From an uncultured Oscillospiraceae bacterium (GTDB taxonomy: Bacteria; Bacillota; Clostridia; Oscillospirales; Oscillospiraceae), in NCBI GenBank assembly GCA_934593275.1, contig CAKTQE010000006.1, positions 14,470 to 78,469 on the forward strand: a stretch of 64,000 nucleotides of DNA. Direction: 5' to 3'. Under the pieces are notes generated by a model. The model did not search any database and was not told the origin of the DNA. It was given only the letters and a program-made list of their open reading frames with translations. The stretch's first letter is position 1; every line of letters starts with the position of its first letter. This document shows positions 33,986 to 44,173 of the stretch, in pieces. The position numbers were made by a program, and so were the translations under genes.

Positions 33986-36302
33986 CAAATGTCACTCTCT
34001 GGGTCAGGTATTTTTCTCCGTTGACGTACAAATCATATTCCTTGGTGCCGCTGCCGGTAAGCTCTACGGTATAATCCGTCACCCCGGCGGGGATTCTCTG
34101 GTCCTCCACAATGGCGATGCCATCCTGCAAAATGGTCAGCAGGTAGCTCTCCTCCCGGTTTGGTACCGTAAAGCGAACGGCCACGGTGGTCTCCTTGGGG
34201 GCGGTAGGCTGGGTGGATTCCTCGGTGGTGGCTGTGGTGCCGCTTTCGCTTGTTTTGCTGCCGTCAGACAGCCGCAGCAAAATTTCCTCACCCAGTTTGA
34301 GAACCGTATCCTTTTTCACGGACTGGTAAACCACTTCCCCCTTGGGGCGGTCACTTTTGGCGGTTTCGGTGCGGACATTGGTAAAGCCCAGTTCCGTCAG
34401 CTGCTTGATGGCGGTTTCAGAGTAAATGCCCACCACATTGGGCATCACCCCGGTTTCCGGCCCGGAGCTGATATAAACCGTTACGGTCTGACCGGAAGTG
34501 AGGACGGCACCCACCTTGGGGTCTGTTCTCGTTACATTGCCCTTTTGTACATAGGCACTGGACTCTGACTTTTCCGTGATCTGGATGTCCCGCAGCTGGC
34601 CCAGCAGCTCCAGAGCCGCCTCCCGGGTCATATCCACCACATTGGGCATGGCCACGTTCTGGGGTCCGGTGCTGACCCAGATGCTGATGGTCTGGCCATC
34701 GGTCAGCTGGGTGCCGCTGGCAGGGTCTGTGCGGATCACCTTTCCCGCCTCCACCGTATCACTGGCTTCCTGACGGATCAGGGGTACGAACTTCTGGCCT
34801 GTAAGATAGGAACGGGCCTCTTCCAGGCTGACGCCAACCAGGTCTTCCATGACTTTCACCGTTGGCTCCTCCCCCAGGCTCACGGTAATGACGATTTCCG
34901 TCCCCTTGGAGACCTTGCTGCCTCCCGCCGGTTCCTGGGCCATGATCTGGCCTTTTTTATAGGTATCGTCATATTGCTGTGGTTGGAATCGGATGCTGAA
35001 ATCCGAGTATTTGCTGATCAGTTCATCGGAATAGTCCACACCGATGAGATAAGGCACCTCCACCAGGTCTTTGTCCTTGTTGAGAAGCGCGCCATTGAAC
35101 ACGGCAATGAGGAACGCCCCGATGGCCAGCACCGCCACCACGCTGCAAGTGATCACCGCAATGGTCGCGATCCGGTTTCGCTCTTCCCGTTTGCGCTGTT
35201 CCTCCCGTTTGCGCTGCATGGCCGCCCGCCGTACCGCCTCGGTATTCTGGGTGTTGCTCTGGCGGCGGCTATTGTCTGTGGTGGCTGCCGGACGGCGGGG
35301 TGGCTGCTGTCCAGGCTGGGTCGGGACTCTGCCGGTGTTTCCGGTGCGAACCTGGGGATTGGCGGAACGGGATGCCGCCACCCGCTCCGCGGTGGACTTG
35401 GGATAGGTCTGAGGGATGCCCCGGATGGCAATGGGATGCTCCGAGGGGGCAGAGGCCTGGTAATGGAAGTCCATGGTGGGGTTCTTCCGGAACTCCTCCA
35501 TATCCTGAATCATTTCTGTAGCCGAGGCATACCGGTCCTTGGGGTCTAAGGCCATGCCCTTTAGGATGATCTGTTCCAGGCCCATGGGAATATTGGGATT
35601 CAGGGTAGAGGGCTTGGGTGCGCCGCCGTTGATATGCTGGATGGCCACGGCCACCGGGGATTCCCCGTCAAAAGGGGGCCGTCCGGTCATCATTTCGTAC
35701 ATGACAACGCTGAGGGAGTAAATATCGGACCGGCTGTCCGTATAGCCGCCCTTGGCCTGTTCCGGGGAAATGTAGTGAACGGAACCCAGGGCCTCTTTGG
35801 TCAGGGTGTTGCTTTTGCTCATGACCCGGGCAATGCCAAAGTCCATGACCTTGACGCTGCCGTCTTTCAGCACCATGACGTTGTGGGGCTTAATGTCCCG
35901 GTGGACGATGCCCCGGCTGTGGGCATGTTCCAGGCCCCGGGCGATCTGCATGGCGAAATGCAGCGTCTCTTTCCAATTGAGAACGCCCTTGACCTCCATA
36001 TATTGCTTTAAGGAGATGCCATCGATCAGCTCCATGACGATGTAGTTTGCCGCATTGGAAGATGAAACGTCATAGACCTGGACGATGTTGGGATGGCTCA
36101 GCATGGCCACCGCCTCTCCCTCCGCCCGGAACCGGCGGCGGAATTCTTCATCTCCGGAAAATTCGTCTTTTAAGATTTTGATGGCCACCAGCCGGTTGAG
36201 CCGATGGTCCAACGCCTTGTATACAACTGCCATACCGCCGGTGCCGATGACCTCCAGGACCTCGTACCGATCATCCAGCAGCCGTCCAATATATTGATTC
36301 AT
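33978..36302 (-). CDS. prkC: PASTA-domain Ser/Thr protein kinase PrkC/PknB
   Basis: 774 residues. The kinase domain (1-270) has IGTGGMAVVYKA, the catalytic loop HRDIKPHN, DFGIA and the activation segment through YISPEQA. A Gln/Arg-rich linker follows, then one membrane helix (about 385-410). Four PASTA repeats (about 420-690) are recognisable by the VPYLIG, MEDLVGVS, MPNVVDM and MPNVVGI starts, and a Thr-rich stretch leads to a beta-rich tail. PASTA repeats bind muropeptides or lipid II, so the kinase couples wall status to phosphorylation. The PP2C gene 22 bases upstream is its counter-enzyme. Confidence 0.95.
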   Translation of the reverse strand: MNQYIGRLLDDRYEVLEVIGTGGMAVVYKALDHRLNRLVAIKILKDEFSGDEEFRRRFRAEGEAVAMLSHPNIVQVYDVSSSNAANYIVMELIDGISLKQYMEVKGVLNWKETLHFAMQIARGLEHAHSRGIVHRDIKPHNVMVLKDGSVKVMDFGIARVMSKSNTLTKEALGSVHYISPEQAKGGYTDSRSDIYSLSVVMYEMMTGRPPFDGESPVAVAIQHINGGAPKPSTLNPNIPMGLEQIILKGMALDPKDRYASATEMIQDMEEFRKNPTMDFHYQASAPSEHPIAIRGIPQTYPKSTAERVAASRSANPQVRTGNTGRVPTQPGQQPPRRPAATTDNSRRQSNTQNTEAVRRAAMQRKREEQRKREERNRIATIAVITCSVVAVLAIGAFLIAVFNGALLNKDKDLVEVPYLIGVDYSDELISKYSDFSIRFQPQQYDDTYKKGQIMAQEPAGGSKVSKGTEIVITVSLGEEPTVKVMEDLVGVSLEEARSYLTGQKFVPLIRQEASDTVEAGKVIRTDPASGTQLTDGQTISIWVSTGPQNVAMPNVVDMTREAALELLGQLRDIQITEKSESSAYVQKGNVTRTDPKVGAVLTSGQTVTVYISSGPETGVMPNVVGIYSETAIKQLTELGFTNVRTETAKSDRPKGEVVYQSVKKDTVLKLGEEILLRLSDGSKTSESGTTATTEESTQPTAPKETTVAVRFTVPNREESYLLTILQDGIAIVEDQRIPAGVTDYTVELTGSGTKEYDLYVNGEKYLTQRVTFDG

Positions 36303-36324
36303 ATTGCCGCTCCTTTCTGATCGG

Positions 36325-37056
36325 TCATATCGACACCAGGATGCTGGTCACATTGTCCGGGGAACCCCGCAGCTTGGCAATGTCCAGCAGCCGTTTGCAG
36401 CACTTCTGTTTGTTGACCCCATGGACCACCTCAAACAGGATTTCCTGGTCGTCCAGCATATTGCTCAGGCCGTCAGAGCAAAGCAGCAGATAGCTGCCTT
36501 TGCCCAACTCCTGGCGGTAAAGGTCACACAAAATGGTAGGCTCGGTACCCACCGCCCGGGTAATGAGGTTTTTCCCCGGGAAGGTCTTGGCGGTTTCCGG
36601 CGTCAGTTCTCCCCGGTCCACCATCATCTGCACCACGGAATGGTCCTTGGTGACCTGACGGATGGAGCCGGAGGAAATGCTATAGCACCGGCTGTCCCCC
36701 ACGTTGACGATGGACACCTGATTCTTTCGGATCAGGGCCGCCACCAGGGTGGTCCCCATGCCGTAAAACTCCTCAAACTGGTTGGCCTGGTCATAGACCG
36801 TGAAGTTGGCCAGTTTTACGGCACTGCGGAGGATCATATCGCACTTGTCCCAGTCCGCACCGGAAGACCAGCTGCGCTTGACCTCCTGGACGAACACATC
36901 CACCGCCAGAGAACTGGCAATGTTGCCGGACTTGGCACCGCCCATGCCGTCGCAGACCACGCACAGCAGGCTTCCCCGTCCCAGTTTTTCAATATGAAAG
37001 GCATCCTGATTCTGTTTGCGGACACACCCCTGGTCCGTCAGACCCCAGCTTTGCAT
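36325..37056 (-). CDS. prpC: PP2C-type Ser/Thr protein phosphatase
   Basis: 243 residues. Motifs: WGLTDQGCVRKQNQDAF, VCDGMGGAKSG (Asp metal ligands), GDSRCYS, TKDHS and LLLCSDGLSNML. I start at ATG 37056, 7 bases after AGAGGTG; the GTG at 37065 overlaps that site. It dephosphorylates targets of the PASTA kinase encoded next. Confidence 0.95.
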   Translation of the reverse strand: MQSWGLTDQGCVRKQNQDAFHIEKLGRGSLLCVVCDGMGGAKSGNIASSLAVDVFVQEVKRSWSSGADWDKCDMILRSAVKLANFTVYDQANQFEEFYGMGTTLVAALIRKNQVSIVNVGDSRCYSISSGSIRQVTKDHSVVQMMVDRGELTPETAKTFPGKNLITRAVGTEPTILCDLYRQELGKGSYLLLCSDGLSNMLDDQEILFEVVHGVNKQKCCKRLLDIAKLRGSPDNVTSILVSI

Positions 37057-37081
37057 GGCTTGCACCTCTCTTTTTATCTGA

Positions 37082-38113
37082 TCAGTTTTCTTTGTTCTTC
37101 GTGTATTTTCTTCTCAACTGGCCGCAGGAGGCATCAATGTCCCCGCCCAAAGTCCTGCGGACCGTGGCAGGAATGCCCCCCTCTTCCAAGGTTTTCTGGA
37201 ACAGGGCCACCGCCTCCCGGGAACTGGGCTTCAAGGGGCTTTCCTCTACGTGGTTCAAGGGGATGAGATTAAAGTGGCAGGGAAGCCCTTTCATCCGCCG
37301 CAGCAGTTCCTTGGCGTTTTCCCGGCTGTCGTTGACCCCGGCAATCATGGCGTATTCAAAGGAAATGCGCCGGGATGTGGCATCGTAGTACCGGCGGCAG
37401 GCGTCGATCAGCTCCTGGCTGGGATAGGCCTTGTTCACCGGCATGATCCGGTCCCGAATGCCGTCATTGGGCGCGTGGAGGGAAACGGAAAGAGTCAGCT
37501 GCAAATTCCGCTTGGCCAGTTCGTCGATCTTCGGCACCAGGCCGCAGGTGGACAGGCTGATATGCCGCATGGAGATGTTCATGCCCTCCGGGCTGTTGAC
37601 CAGCTCCAAAAAACGCATCACATTGTCAAAGTTGTCCAGCGGCTCTCCGATGCCCATCAGCACAATATGAGAAATGGGCATACCGGAATCCACCTGGGTA
37701 AACAGCACCTGGTCCAGCATTTCGTAAGGCTCCAACCGCCGCACCAGCCCGCCCAAGGTGGAAGCGCAGAACGCGCAGCCCATGCGGCAGCCCACCTCCG
37801 TGGAAATGCACACGGTATTTCCGTAGTGATAGCGCATAAAGACGGTCTCCACACAGTTACCGTCAGAAAGCTCCCACAGGTATTTGATGGTACCGTCCCG
37901 CTGGGACTCCTGCTTCCGAACCACCTGGGGGGCCAGAATGGGGTAGTCCCGTTCCAGAGTCTCCCGGAGGTTTTTTGGCAGGTTGGTCATTTCCGCATAG
38001 CTGCGCACACCCTTGTGGAGCCAGCTATAGACCTGCTTTGCCCGAAAGGCGGGCTGACCCAAGTCCCGGAACAGGCCGGTCATTTCCTGCAAGGTCATGG
38101 ATTTGATGTTCAT
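37082..38113 (-). CDS. rlmN: 23S rRNA (adenine-2503-C2)-methyltransferase RlmN
   Basis: 343 residues. The radical-SAM cluster motif is CRMGCAFCAS (three Cys), and the substrate-methylating Cys lies near the end. It methylates A2503 of 23S rRNA and A37 of some tRNAs. Start ATG 38113 follows GGAGG and overlaps the rsmB stop (ATGA). A Cfr resistance enzyme is unlikely because the locus is the standard rlmN location in Firmicutes. Confidence 0.96.
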   Translation of the reverse strand: MNIKSMTLQEMTGLFRDLGQPAFRAKQVYSWLHKGVRSYAEMTNLPKNLRETLERDYPILAPQVVRKQESQRDGTIKYLWELSDGNCVETVFMRYHYGNTVCISTEVGCRMGCAFCASTLGGLVRRLEPYEMLDQVLFTQVDSGMPISHIVLMGIGEPLDNFDNVMRFLELVNSPEGMNISMRHISLSTCGLVPKIDELAKRNLQLTLSVSLHAPNDGIRDRIMPVNKAYPSQELIDACRRYYDATSRRISFEYAMIAGVNDSRENAKELLRRMKGLPCHFNLIPLNHVEESPLKPSSREAVALFQKTLEEGGIPATVRRTLGGDIDASCGQLRRKYTKNKEN

Positions 38114-39417
38114 AGTTGCCTCCGCATTTTGGAAATAAAGAACCCATCGGTGTCCCACTGTCCCGGCAAAAGGGTCAGCATCCCGGTGGTATTCTCCGGG
38201 AAAACTTCCGGAAGGGGCAGCTTTTCAAGAGAAAAATCCGGATGTGTCTTTAAAAAGTCCTCTACCACATCCTGATTTTCTCCGGGCAGCAGGGTACAGG
38301 TGGAGTAGAGCAGCACACCGCCTTTTTTCACGTATCGGGCCTGATTGGCAAGGATTTTCTTTTGCAGGGCCGGTAGGGCTTCATTCTCTTTTAAATCCCG
38401 GTAGCGAATATCCGGCTTTTTTCGGATGATGCCCAGACCGGAGCAGGGGGCATCCACCAGTACGGCATCCATAGCCCCCTCCCACTCCGGCACAAATTCC
38501 GAAGCATCCTGGAGCCGGGCCTGTAGGCTTTCAATGCCCAAACGGCTGGCCCCGTTTTCAATCAGCTTGATTTTATGGGGGTGGACATCGCAGGAGCAAA
38601 TGCTGCCTGTCCCCGCCATGGCCATGGCGGCGGCAAAGCTTTTGCCCCCGGGAGCGGCGCAGCAATCCAGCACCCGGAAGCCCTTTTGAAGTCCGGCACA
38701 CCGGACACTCAAACGGCTGGCGGGGTCCTGGACGTAAAACAGGCCCTGCTGAAAGGAGGGAAGCTTTTCAAGGCTTCCGGTGCTGCCCAGCACCAGGCAC
38801 TCCGGCATCCAACCGTGGGGTTCGGCCTCCACCCCCTCCCGGCGGAGCTGCTCCAAAAGGGCTGCGCCGTTGGTTTTCAGGGTGTTTACCTGGATAACGG
38901 TTTTAGGGGCTTCATTATTGGCTTTCAAAACCCCTTCCAGACTGCCCTTGGGCAGGGCGGTTTTCAAAAGAGACACCAGCGGTGCCGGATGGCTGTAGCG
39001 GTCCTCAAAAGATGTTGGCTCCTGCAACGTTCCCTTGGTACGGACGGCATTGCGCAAAACCGCGTTTACCAGCCGGTCACAACCCGGCGCACCGTACTTT
39101 CTGGCCAGGGTCACCGATTCATTGACGGCGGCACTGTCCGGTATTTTATCCATATCGTAGATTTGATACAGTCCCATGTGCAGAATATCCCGCACCGCCG
39201 GGTGGAGCTTTTTAAGAGAGCCGGTGAGCAATTGCCGGAGGTAAAAATCCAGCCGTCCCCGGTTCTGAACCACGCCGTAGCAAAGCCGGGTGGCCAGGGC
39301 CGCTTCCCGGGAATCCAGTTTGTCCCGGGCGATGGTCTGCTTTAATACGGCATTGCTCCAACCGGACTGCCGTCTACAGGTGATCAGCGCATTCAGCGCC
39401 GTTTCCCGGGCAGCCAT
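38110..39417 (-). CDS. rsmB: 16S rRNA (cytosine-967-C5)-methyltransferase RsmB
   Basis: 435 residues. The N-terminal NusB-like domain (1-140) starts ARETALNALITCRR. The SAM domain has CCAAPGGKSF, VLVDAPCSGLG and the catalytic STCTLLPGEN motif. It methylates C967 of 16S rRNA. The start shares one base with the fmt stop. Confidence 0.95.
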   Translation of the reverse strand: MAARETALNALITCRRQSGWSNAVLKQTIARDKLDSREAALATRLCYGVVQNRGRLDFYLRQLLTGSLKKLHPAVRDILHMGLYQIYDMDKIPDSAAVNESVTLARKYGAPGCDRLVNAVLRNAVRTKGTLQEPTSFEDRYSHPAPLVSLLKTALPKGSLEGVLKANNEAPKTVIQVNTLKTNGAALLEQLRREGVEAEPHGWMPECLVLGSTGSLEKLPSFQQGLFYVQDPASRLSVRCAGLQKGFRVLDCCAAPGGKSFAAAMAMAGTGSICSCDVHPHKIKLIENGASRLGIESLQARLQDASEFVPEWEGAMDAVLVDAPCSGLGIIRKKPDIRYRDLKENEALPALQKKILANQARYVKKGGVLLYSTCTLLPGENQDVVEDFLKTHPDFSLEKLPLPEVFPENTTGMLTLLPGQWDTDGFFISKMRRQL

Positions 39418-40325
39418 CAGCCCTCCAGAGGATGTCCCCGGAAGTAATCCGGTGCGTTCATCCGCTTGCCTCCCTGGGCCTGGAGACTTCTGATCTCCAC
39501 GGCACCTTCTCCACAGGCAATGACCAGGCCGGTTTTGGTAAGGCCCAGAACCTGGCCGGGGGTGCCGGAGCCGGATACCACCCGGGTCTCGTGAACTTTA
39601 AAGGGCTGGCCGTGAAGTTCCATGGTGGCAACGGGCCAGGGCTGCAGGCCCCGGACATGGTCGTGAACCTGCTGGGCGGTTTTGTTCCAGTCAATGGGAC
39701 ACATGGATTTATCCAGCATGGGGGCGAAGCTTACCTGGCTTTCGTCCTGCTTCACGCCCTCCACCGGGCCTTGGGAAAATCTCGTCAGGGTCTTGCTCAG
39801 AAGAGCCGCGCCCAGCACTGCCAGACGGTCCAGCAGTTCTCCCGCGGTCTCGTTTTCCCCAATGGGGGTTTTGGAAACATCGATAATATCACCGGCATCC
39901 ATTTCCCGCTGCAAATACATGGCGGTCACGCCGGTTTCTTTCAGGCCGTCCAGCACCGCCCACTGGTAAGGAGCGGAACCCCGATACCGGGGCAGGATGC
40001 TGGCATGGATGTTGATGCAGCCCAGTGTCGGCACATCCAGCACTTTCTGGGGAAGAATTCTTCCGTAGGCCACCACGGCGCAGATGTCCGGCCGCAGCTG
40101 CCGCAGGGTCTCCACCGCTTCTTCCTCCCGAAAGGATTCCGGCTGGAATACGGGAATTCCGGCGGCAAGGGCGGTTTCCTTGACGGGGGAGGCGGTAAGC
40201 TTCATGCCTCTTCCCTTGGGGCGGTCCGGCTGGGTGTAAACGCCCACCACATCAAAGCCATCGGCCAGAATTTGTTTCAGGCAGGTCGCCGCAATGTCCG
40301 GCGTACCCATAAATACCACCCGCAT
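39417..40325 (-). CDS. fmt: Methionyl-tRNA formyltransferase
   Basis: 302 residues, starting MRVVFMGTPDIAATCLKQIL at ATG 40325. The catalytic patch is INIHASILPRYRGSAP with the Asn/His pair. It formylates Met-tRNA for initiation, using formyl-THF. Def, which removes the formyl group later, is 2 bases upstream. Confidence 0.96.
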   Translation of the reverse strand: MRVVFMGTPDIAATCLKQILADGFDVVGVYTQPDRPKGRGMKLTASPVKETALAAGIPVFQPESFREEEAVETLRQLRPDICAVVAYGRILPQKVLDVPTLGCINIHASILPRYRGSAPYQWAVLDGLKETGVTAMYLQREMDAGDIIDVSKTPIGENETAGELLDRLAVLGAALLSKTLTRFSQGPVEGVKQDESQVSFAPMLDKSMCPIDWNKTAQQVHDHVRGLQPWPVATMELHGQPFKVHETRVVSGSGTPGQVLGLTKTGLVIACGEGAVEIRSLQAQGGKRMNAPDYFRGHPLEG

Positions 40326-40327
40326 GT

Positions 40328-40801
40328 TTATTCCTCCCCGTTCAGTTCTTCCTCGGTAAGGTACCGCTCCATGACCTCGGTGTAGACAATGCCATCCAGA
40401 TGGTCCAGCTCGTGGCAGAAGCACCGGGCAATGAGTTCCTCGCCCTCCACCTCAAACCAGTTGCCGTCCCGGTCCTGGGCGCGGACCTTGGCCACATTGG
40501 GCCGCTTTACCAGGCCGTATTTGCCGGGAACGCTGAGACAGCCCTCGGCACCCTCCTGCTCGCCGCTGGTTTCCAGCAGTTCGGGGTTTACCAGTTCCAG
40601 CATTTCGTCTCCCAGGTCCACGATCACCACCCGCCGGAGAATGCCCACCTGGGGGGCAGCCAGGCCAACGCCGTTGGCATCCAGCAGGGTTTCTTTCATA
40701 TCGTCCAAAAGCTTCCACAGCTTCTTGTCAAATTTTTCCACCGGACGGCAAACCTTGTGCAGACAAGGCTCCTCAACCGTCAGAATTTTCCTCAGTCCCA
40801 T
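40328..40801 (-). CDS. def: Peptide deformylase
   Basis: 157 residues, starting MGLRKILTVEEPCLHKVCRP at ATG 40801. All three motifs are present: GVGLAAPQVG, EGCLSVPG (Cys metal ligand) and HELDHLDG (two His and the catalytic Glu). It removes formyl from nascent chains. Confidence 0.97.
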   Translation of the reverse strand: MGLRKILTVEEPCLHKVCRPVEKFDKKLWKLLDDMKETLLDANGVGLAAPQVGILRRVVIVDLGDEMLELVNPELLETSGEQEGAEGCLSVPGKYGLVKRPNVAKVRAQDRDGNWFEVEGEELIARCFCHELDHLDGIVYTEVMERYLTEEELNGEE

Positions 40802-40882
40802 GATTCTTCTCCTTCTCCTTAAAGACTGCCAATGAAAATCCATCCATGAGAGAATTCCCTGATTTTCCACGTGGCACCCCCA

Positions 40883-43330
40883 TCATTCAAATCCGTTTAC
40901 ATCTAAAAAGGCACTGACGCCCCGCATTTTGCTGTCCTTTCCGAAAGCACACAGCACATAGGCCAAGGCCCCCCGGGTGCCTTTGTCCAGGCGGCAGCGG
41001 ATGGTCAGTCGATAGCGATATTGATAGTTGATTTTCGGCACCGGACTGGGGGCCGGTCCCAGGCACTCCATAGCCAGTGCGCCAAAGGTGCCGCTTTTTT
41101 GCAGAGCCAACAGGCTGTCCCGGAATTTTACCGCCCCCAGCAGCACCTGTTCTTCCCGTTCGCCTTGAAAGGCGGCAATCACCGAGTCCAGAAAAGGCGG
41201 GGCGTTCTGGATTTGCCGCAGACGGATTTCCAGTTCATAAAACCGCTCATAGTCCTGGTCTGCTGCCATGCGGATCAATTCATGGTTGGGGGCCATGGTC
41301 TGGATCATGGCCTGGCCTGGGAAATCACCCCGGCCCGCCCGACCCACCACCTGGGTCAGCATATCAAAAGTGGTCTCCCCCGCCCGGAAGCCGCCGGTAA
41401 ACAGGCTCAAATCCCCGTCCAGCACCCCGACCAGGGTCACATTGGGCAGATCCAGGCCCTTGGCAACCATCTGGGTACCCAGTAGGATTTTTTGCTCCCC
41501 TGCCCGGAATCTAGCAAGAATGGCCTCATGGGGGTTGGCGGCACTGACGGTATCCGCATCCATCCGGGCAACAGGCACATCGGGAAACAGTTCCGCCAGC
41601 TCCTGCTGGACCCGCTGGGTGCCGGTTCCCAGGGTTTTGAGGGGGCCGCCGCATTTGGGACACCGGTCCGGCACCGGCATGGAAAAGCCACAGTAGTGAC
41701 ACATGAGCCGCCGGTTGGCACTGTGATAGGTCAGCCGTTCATTGCACCTGGGACACTCCGGGGCCTCCCCGCAGTCTACGCACACCAAGGCCCGGGCGTT
41801 TCCCCGGCGGTTGAGCAGCAAAATCGCCTGTTTGCCCGCCTCCACCGTGTCGCAAATGGCCTGACGCAGAGGGTAACTCAGGCAGCCGTCATTGCCCAGC
41901 TTTAATTCTTCCCGCATATCTACAATAGTAACCTCCGGCAGAGGTCGCCCATTGTAGCGGTTTTGGAGCCGGTAGAGGGTGTATTCCCCCTGCCGCGCCC
42001 GATACATGCTTTCTACCGACGGCGTGGCGGAACCCAGCAGTACCAAGGCCCGCTCTTTAACGCCCCGCCACATGGCCACCTCTTTGGCAGCATACCGGGG
42101 GGCGTTCTCCGATTTATAGGAATGCTCCTGTTCCTCATCCAGAATCACAAGGCCCAGGTTTTCGCAAGGGGCAAACACCGCCGAGCGGGTGCCTACAATG
42201 ACCCGTGCCTGGCCCTGACGGACCCGTTTCCACTGGTCATACCGCTCTGCCGGGGAGAGACTGGAATGGAGTACCGCCACCTGGCTGTCAAACCAGGCTG
42301 CCAGCAGCCCCAACAGTTGGGGGGTCAGGGCGATTTCCGGCACCATGAGAATGGCACTTTTGCCCTGGGCCAGGGTTTCCTCAATGAGCTTGATATAGAC
42401 CGAGGTCTTTCCGGAGCCGGTGACGCCGTAAAGGAGGGCCACACCAGGCTTTTCCCGGCCCGCCTGGGTCAGCAAACCATCCAGGCAGTGCTGCTGGGCT
42501 TCATTCAGCACCAGGGGCTTTTCCACCGGGGCTTTTGGTATTTCCCGGCACCGCAGCACCGGTTTTTCCTCAAACGCCACAAGCCGAAGTTTTTCAAGTC
42601 TGGCAACGGTCTGCTGGGATGCACCGGTGTAATAGCACACATCTTTCACACTGGCCGAACCCACCCCGCACAAAAGCCTTAAAACACTTCGCTGCATGGC
42701 GGCACTTTTGGGCCGGGAAGCGGCATAGTCCATGGCCTGTTCCACAGGGACCGCCAGCAGCACCATCCGCTGGGTCTTGTCCCGGGTCTTTTGCAGCAGT
42801 TCCTTTTGGGCGGTGATCCATTTCTTCCTGGCAAGATACCGCAGGGCCTCCTGCCGTTTCTCCTCCTCCGGGATGCAAGCGACGAGGGCCGGTTCCCGGC
42901 ACGCACCGCCCAGATCCCGCAGGGTCTGCAAAATCAGCAAGGCCCCGTCTTTTTTGATGTTGGCCGTCTCCCAGCTTCGGTCTTCGGTGAGACTGTAGGT
43001 GTCTTCCCCCCGAAACCACAGACCCCCGGGCAGCATTGCCCGGGCAGCATCGTAAAACGAGCAGAAATACCGCTCCCGCAGGAAAGCCGCCAAACGCAGC
43101 TGCAAAGGGGTCAGCACCGGTTCTTCATCCAGTGCCTTTAAAACGGTTTTCAGCTTTTCCTCCGGTCCCTGGAAGAGGGTCACCACAATGCCCTCGGCAT
43201 CGGTGTTGCCCCGGCCAAAGGGGACCTGGACCCTGCACCCGGGCCGCAAGTCCATGTCCTGAGGGATCCGGTAGGAATAGAGTTTATCAATGGCAAAGGT
43301 TGCCGCGGATACGGCAATTCCGGCAATCAT
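40883..43330 (-). CDS. priA: Primosomal replication restart helicase PriA
   Basis: 815 residues. An N-terminal DNA-binding domain recognises 3' ends at forks. Helicase motifs GVTGSGKTSVYIKLIEETLA (Walker A), ILDEEQEHSYKSE (Walker B) and GSATPSVES follow. A zinc domain with eight Cys (CVDCGEAPECPRC to CPKCGG, about 527-560) is intact. The usual DEEH box reads DEEQ here. It reloads the replisome at stalled forks. Confidence 0.96.
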   Translation of the reverse strand: MIAGIAVSAATFAIDKLYSYRIPQDMDLRPGCRVQVPFGRGNTDAEGIVVTLFQGPEEKLKTVLKALDEEPVLTPLQLRLAAFLRERYFCSFYDAARAMLPGGLWFRGEDTYSLTEDRSWETANIKKDGALLILQTLRDLGGACREPALVACIPEEEKRQEALRYLARKKWITAQKELLQKTRDKTQRMVLLAVPVEQAMDYAASRPKSAAMQRSVLRLLCGVGSASVKDVCYYTGASQQTVARLEKLRLVAFEEKPVLRCREIPKAPVEKPLVLNEAQQHCLDGLLTQAGREKPGVALLYGVTGSGKTSVYIKLIEETLAQGKSAILMVPEIALTPQLLGLLAAWFDSQVAVLHSSLSPAERYDQWKRVRQGQARVIVGTRSAVFAPCENLGLVILDEEQEHSYKSENAPRYAAKEVAMWRGVKERALVLLGSATPSVESMYRARQGEYTLYRLQNRYNGRPLPEVTIVDMREELKLGNDGCLSYPLRQAICDTVEAGKQAILLLNRRGNARALVCVDCGEAPECPRCNERLTYHSANRRLMCHYCGFSMPVPDRCPKCGGPLKTLGTGTQRVQQELAELFPDVPVARMDADTVSAANPHEAILARFRAGEQKILLGTQMVAKGLDLPNVTLVGVLDGDLSLFTGGFRAGETTFDMLTQVVGRAGRGDFPGQAMIQTMAPNHELIRMAADQDYERFYELEIRLRQIQNAPPFLDSVIAAFQGEREEQVLLGAVKFRDSLLALQKSGTFGALAMECLGPAPSPVPKINYQYRYRLTIRCRLDKGTRGALAYVLCAFGKDSKMRGVSAFLDVNGFE

Positions 43331-43360
43331 ACTTGTTCCTCCCGTCCCCGCCTGGGACTC

Positions 43361-43567
43361 TTACTTCTTGTACTCTTCCTTTACGGAAGCACTGAGCTTT
43401 CCGTCAGCCACTTCCTGGATGGCCAGGGTCACAGGCTTCTCCGGCAGGTCCTCGTGGAACTCCTCGGCCTCGGCAGCGATCTGACGCGCCCGGTGGGCTA
43501 CCAGATTGACCAGCAAATAACGGCTTTCAACTTTGGTCAGCAAATCAGCAACAGGTGGATACAGCAT
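43361..43567 (-). CDS. rpoZ: RNA polymerase omega subunit
   Basis: 68 residues; the family core SRYLLVNLVAHRARQIAAEA followed by KPVTLAIQEVADGKL is present. Omega supports folding of beta-prime. It lies between gmk and priA as in other Firmicutes, 63 bases after gmk. Confidence 0.93.
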   Translation of the reverse strand: MLYPPVADLLTKVESRYLLVNLVAHRARQIAAEAEEFHEDLPEKPVTLAIQEVADGKLSASVKEEYKK

Positions 43568-43630
43568 TCTAATTCCTCCAATAAAATATAAGGTTTTCTA
43601 TAATCAATGAATAAAGGATTTGGTTTATTT

Positions 43631-44173
43631 TTATTGATCGATGAGCTTGAGAATTTCCTGAGCGCAGCGTTCCGCATTGTCATTGACCACCACACGGTCA
43701 TACCAGCTGCGCTGCTCCATCTCCCATTTGGCCCGCTCCATGCGGATGGCGATCTGGTCCTCAGGGGTGTCGTTCCGGCCCCGAAGCCGCCGTTCCAGTT
43801 CCTCCACAGAGGGGGGCATGATGAAAACCAGCACCGCCTCCGGGTAATTGTTTTTGACGTTTCTGGCACCGTTTGGCTCAATGTCCAGCAGCACATGGCC
43901 CTTTTTACGTTTTTCCTCTACCTGGGCCTTGGGGGTGCCGTAATAGTTCTTTGCGTGTTCGTCATATTCCAGCATTTCCCCCCGGGCAATCATATCCTCA
44001 AAGGTCTCCCGGGTGACGAAATAATAGTCCTGGCCGTCCACTTCCCCAGGCCTGGGGGGCCGGGTGGTTGCGGACACGGAAAAGAACAGATCCTGTCGTT
44101 GCGCCATCATGGCTTTCACAACGGTACCCTTTCCCACGCCGGAGGCACCGGAAATCACAATCAGCTTTCCCAC
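43631..44173 (-). CDS. gmk: Guanylate kinase
   Basis: 180 residues; MGKLIVISGASGVGKGTVVK is the P-loop, and TTRPPRPGEVDGQDYYFV with HAKNYYGTP bind GMP. It converts GMP to GDP. It directly follows remA with no gap. Confidence 0.97.
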   Translation of the reverse strand: MGKLIVISGASGVGKGTVVKAMMAQRQDLFFSVSATTRPPRPGEVDGQDYYFVTRETFEDMIARGEMLEYDEHAKNYYGTPKAQVEEKRKKGHVLLDIEPNGARNVKNNYPEAVLVFIMPPSVEELERRLRGRNDTPEDQIAIRMERAKWEMEQRSWYDRVVVNDNAERCAQEILKLIDQ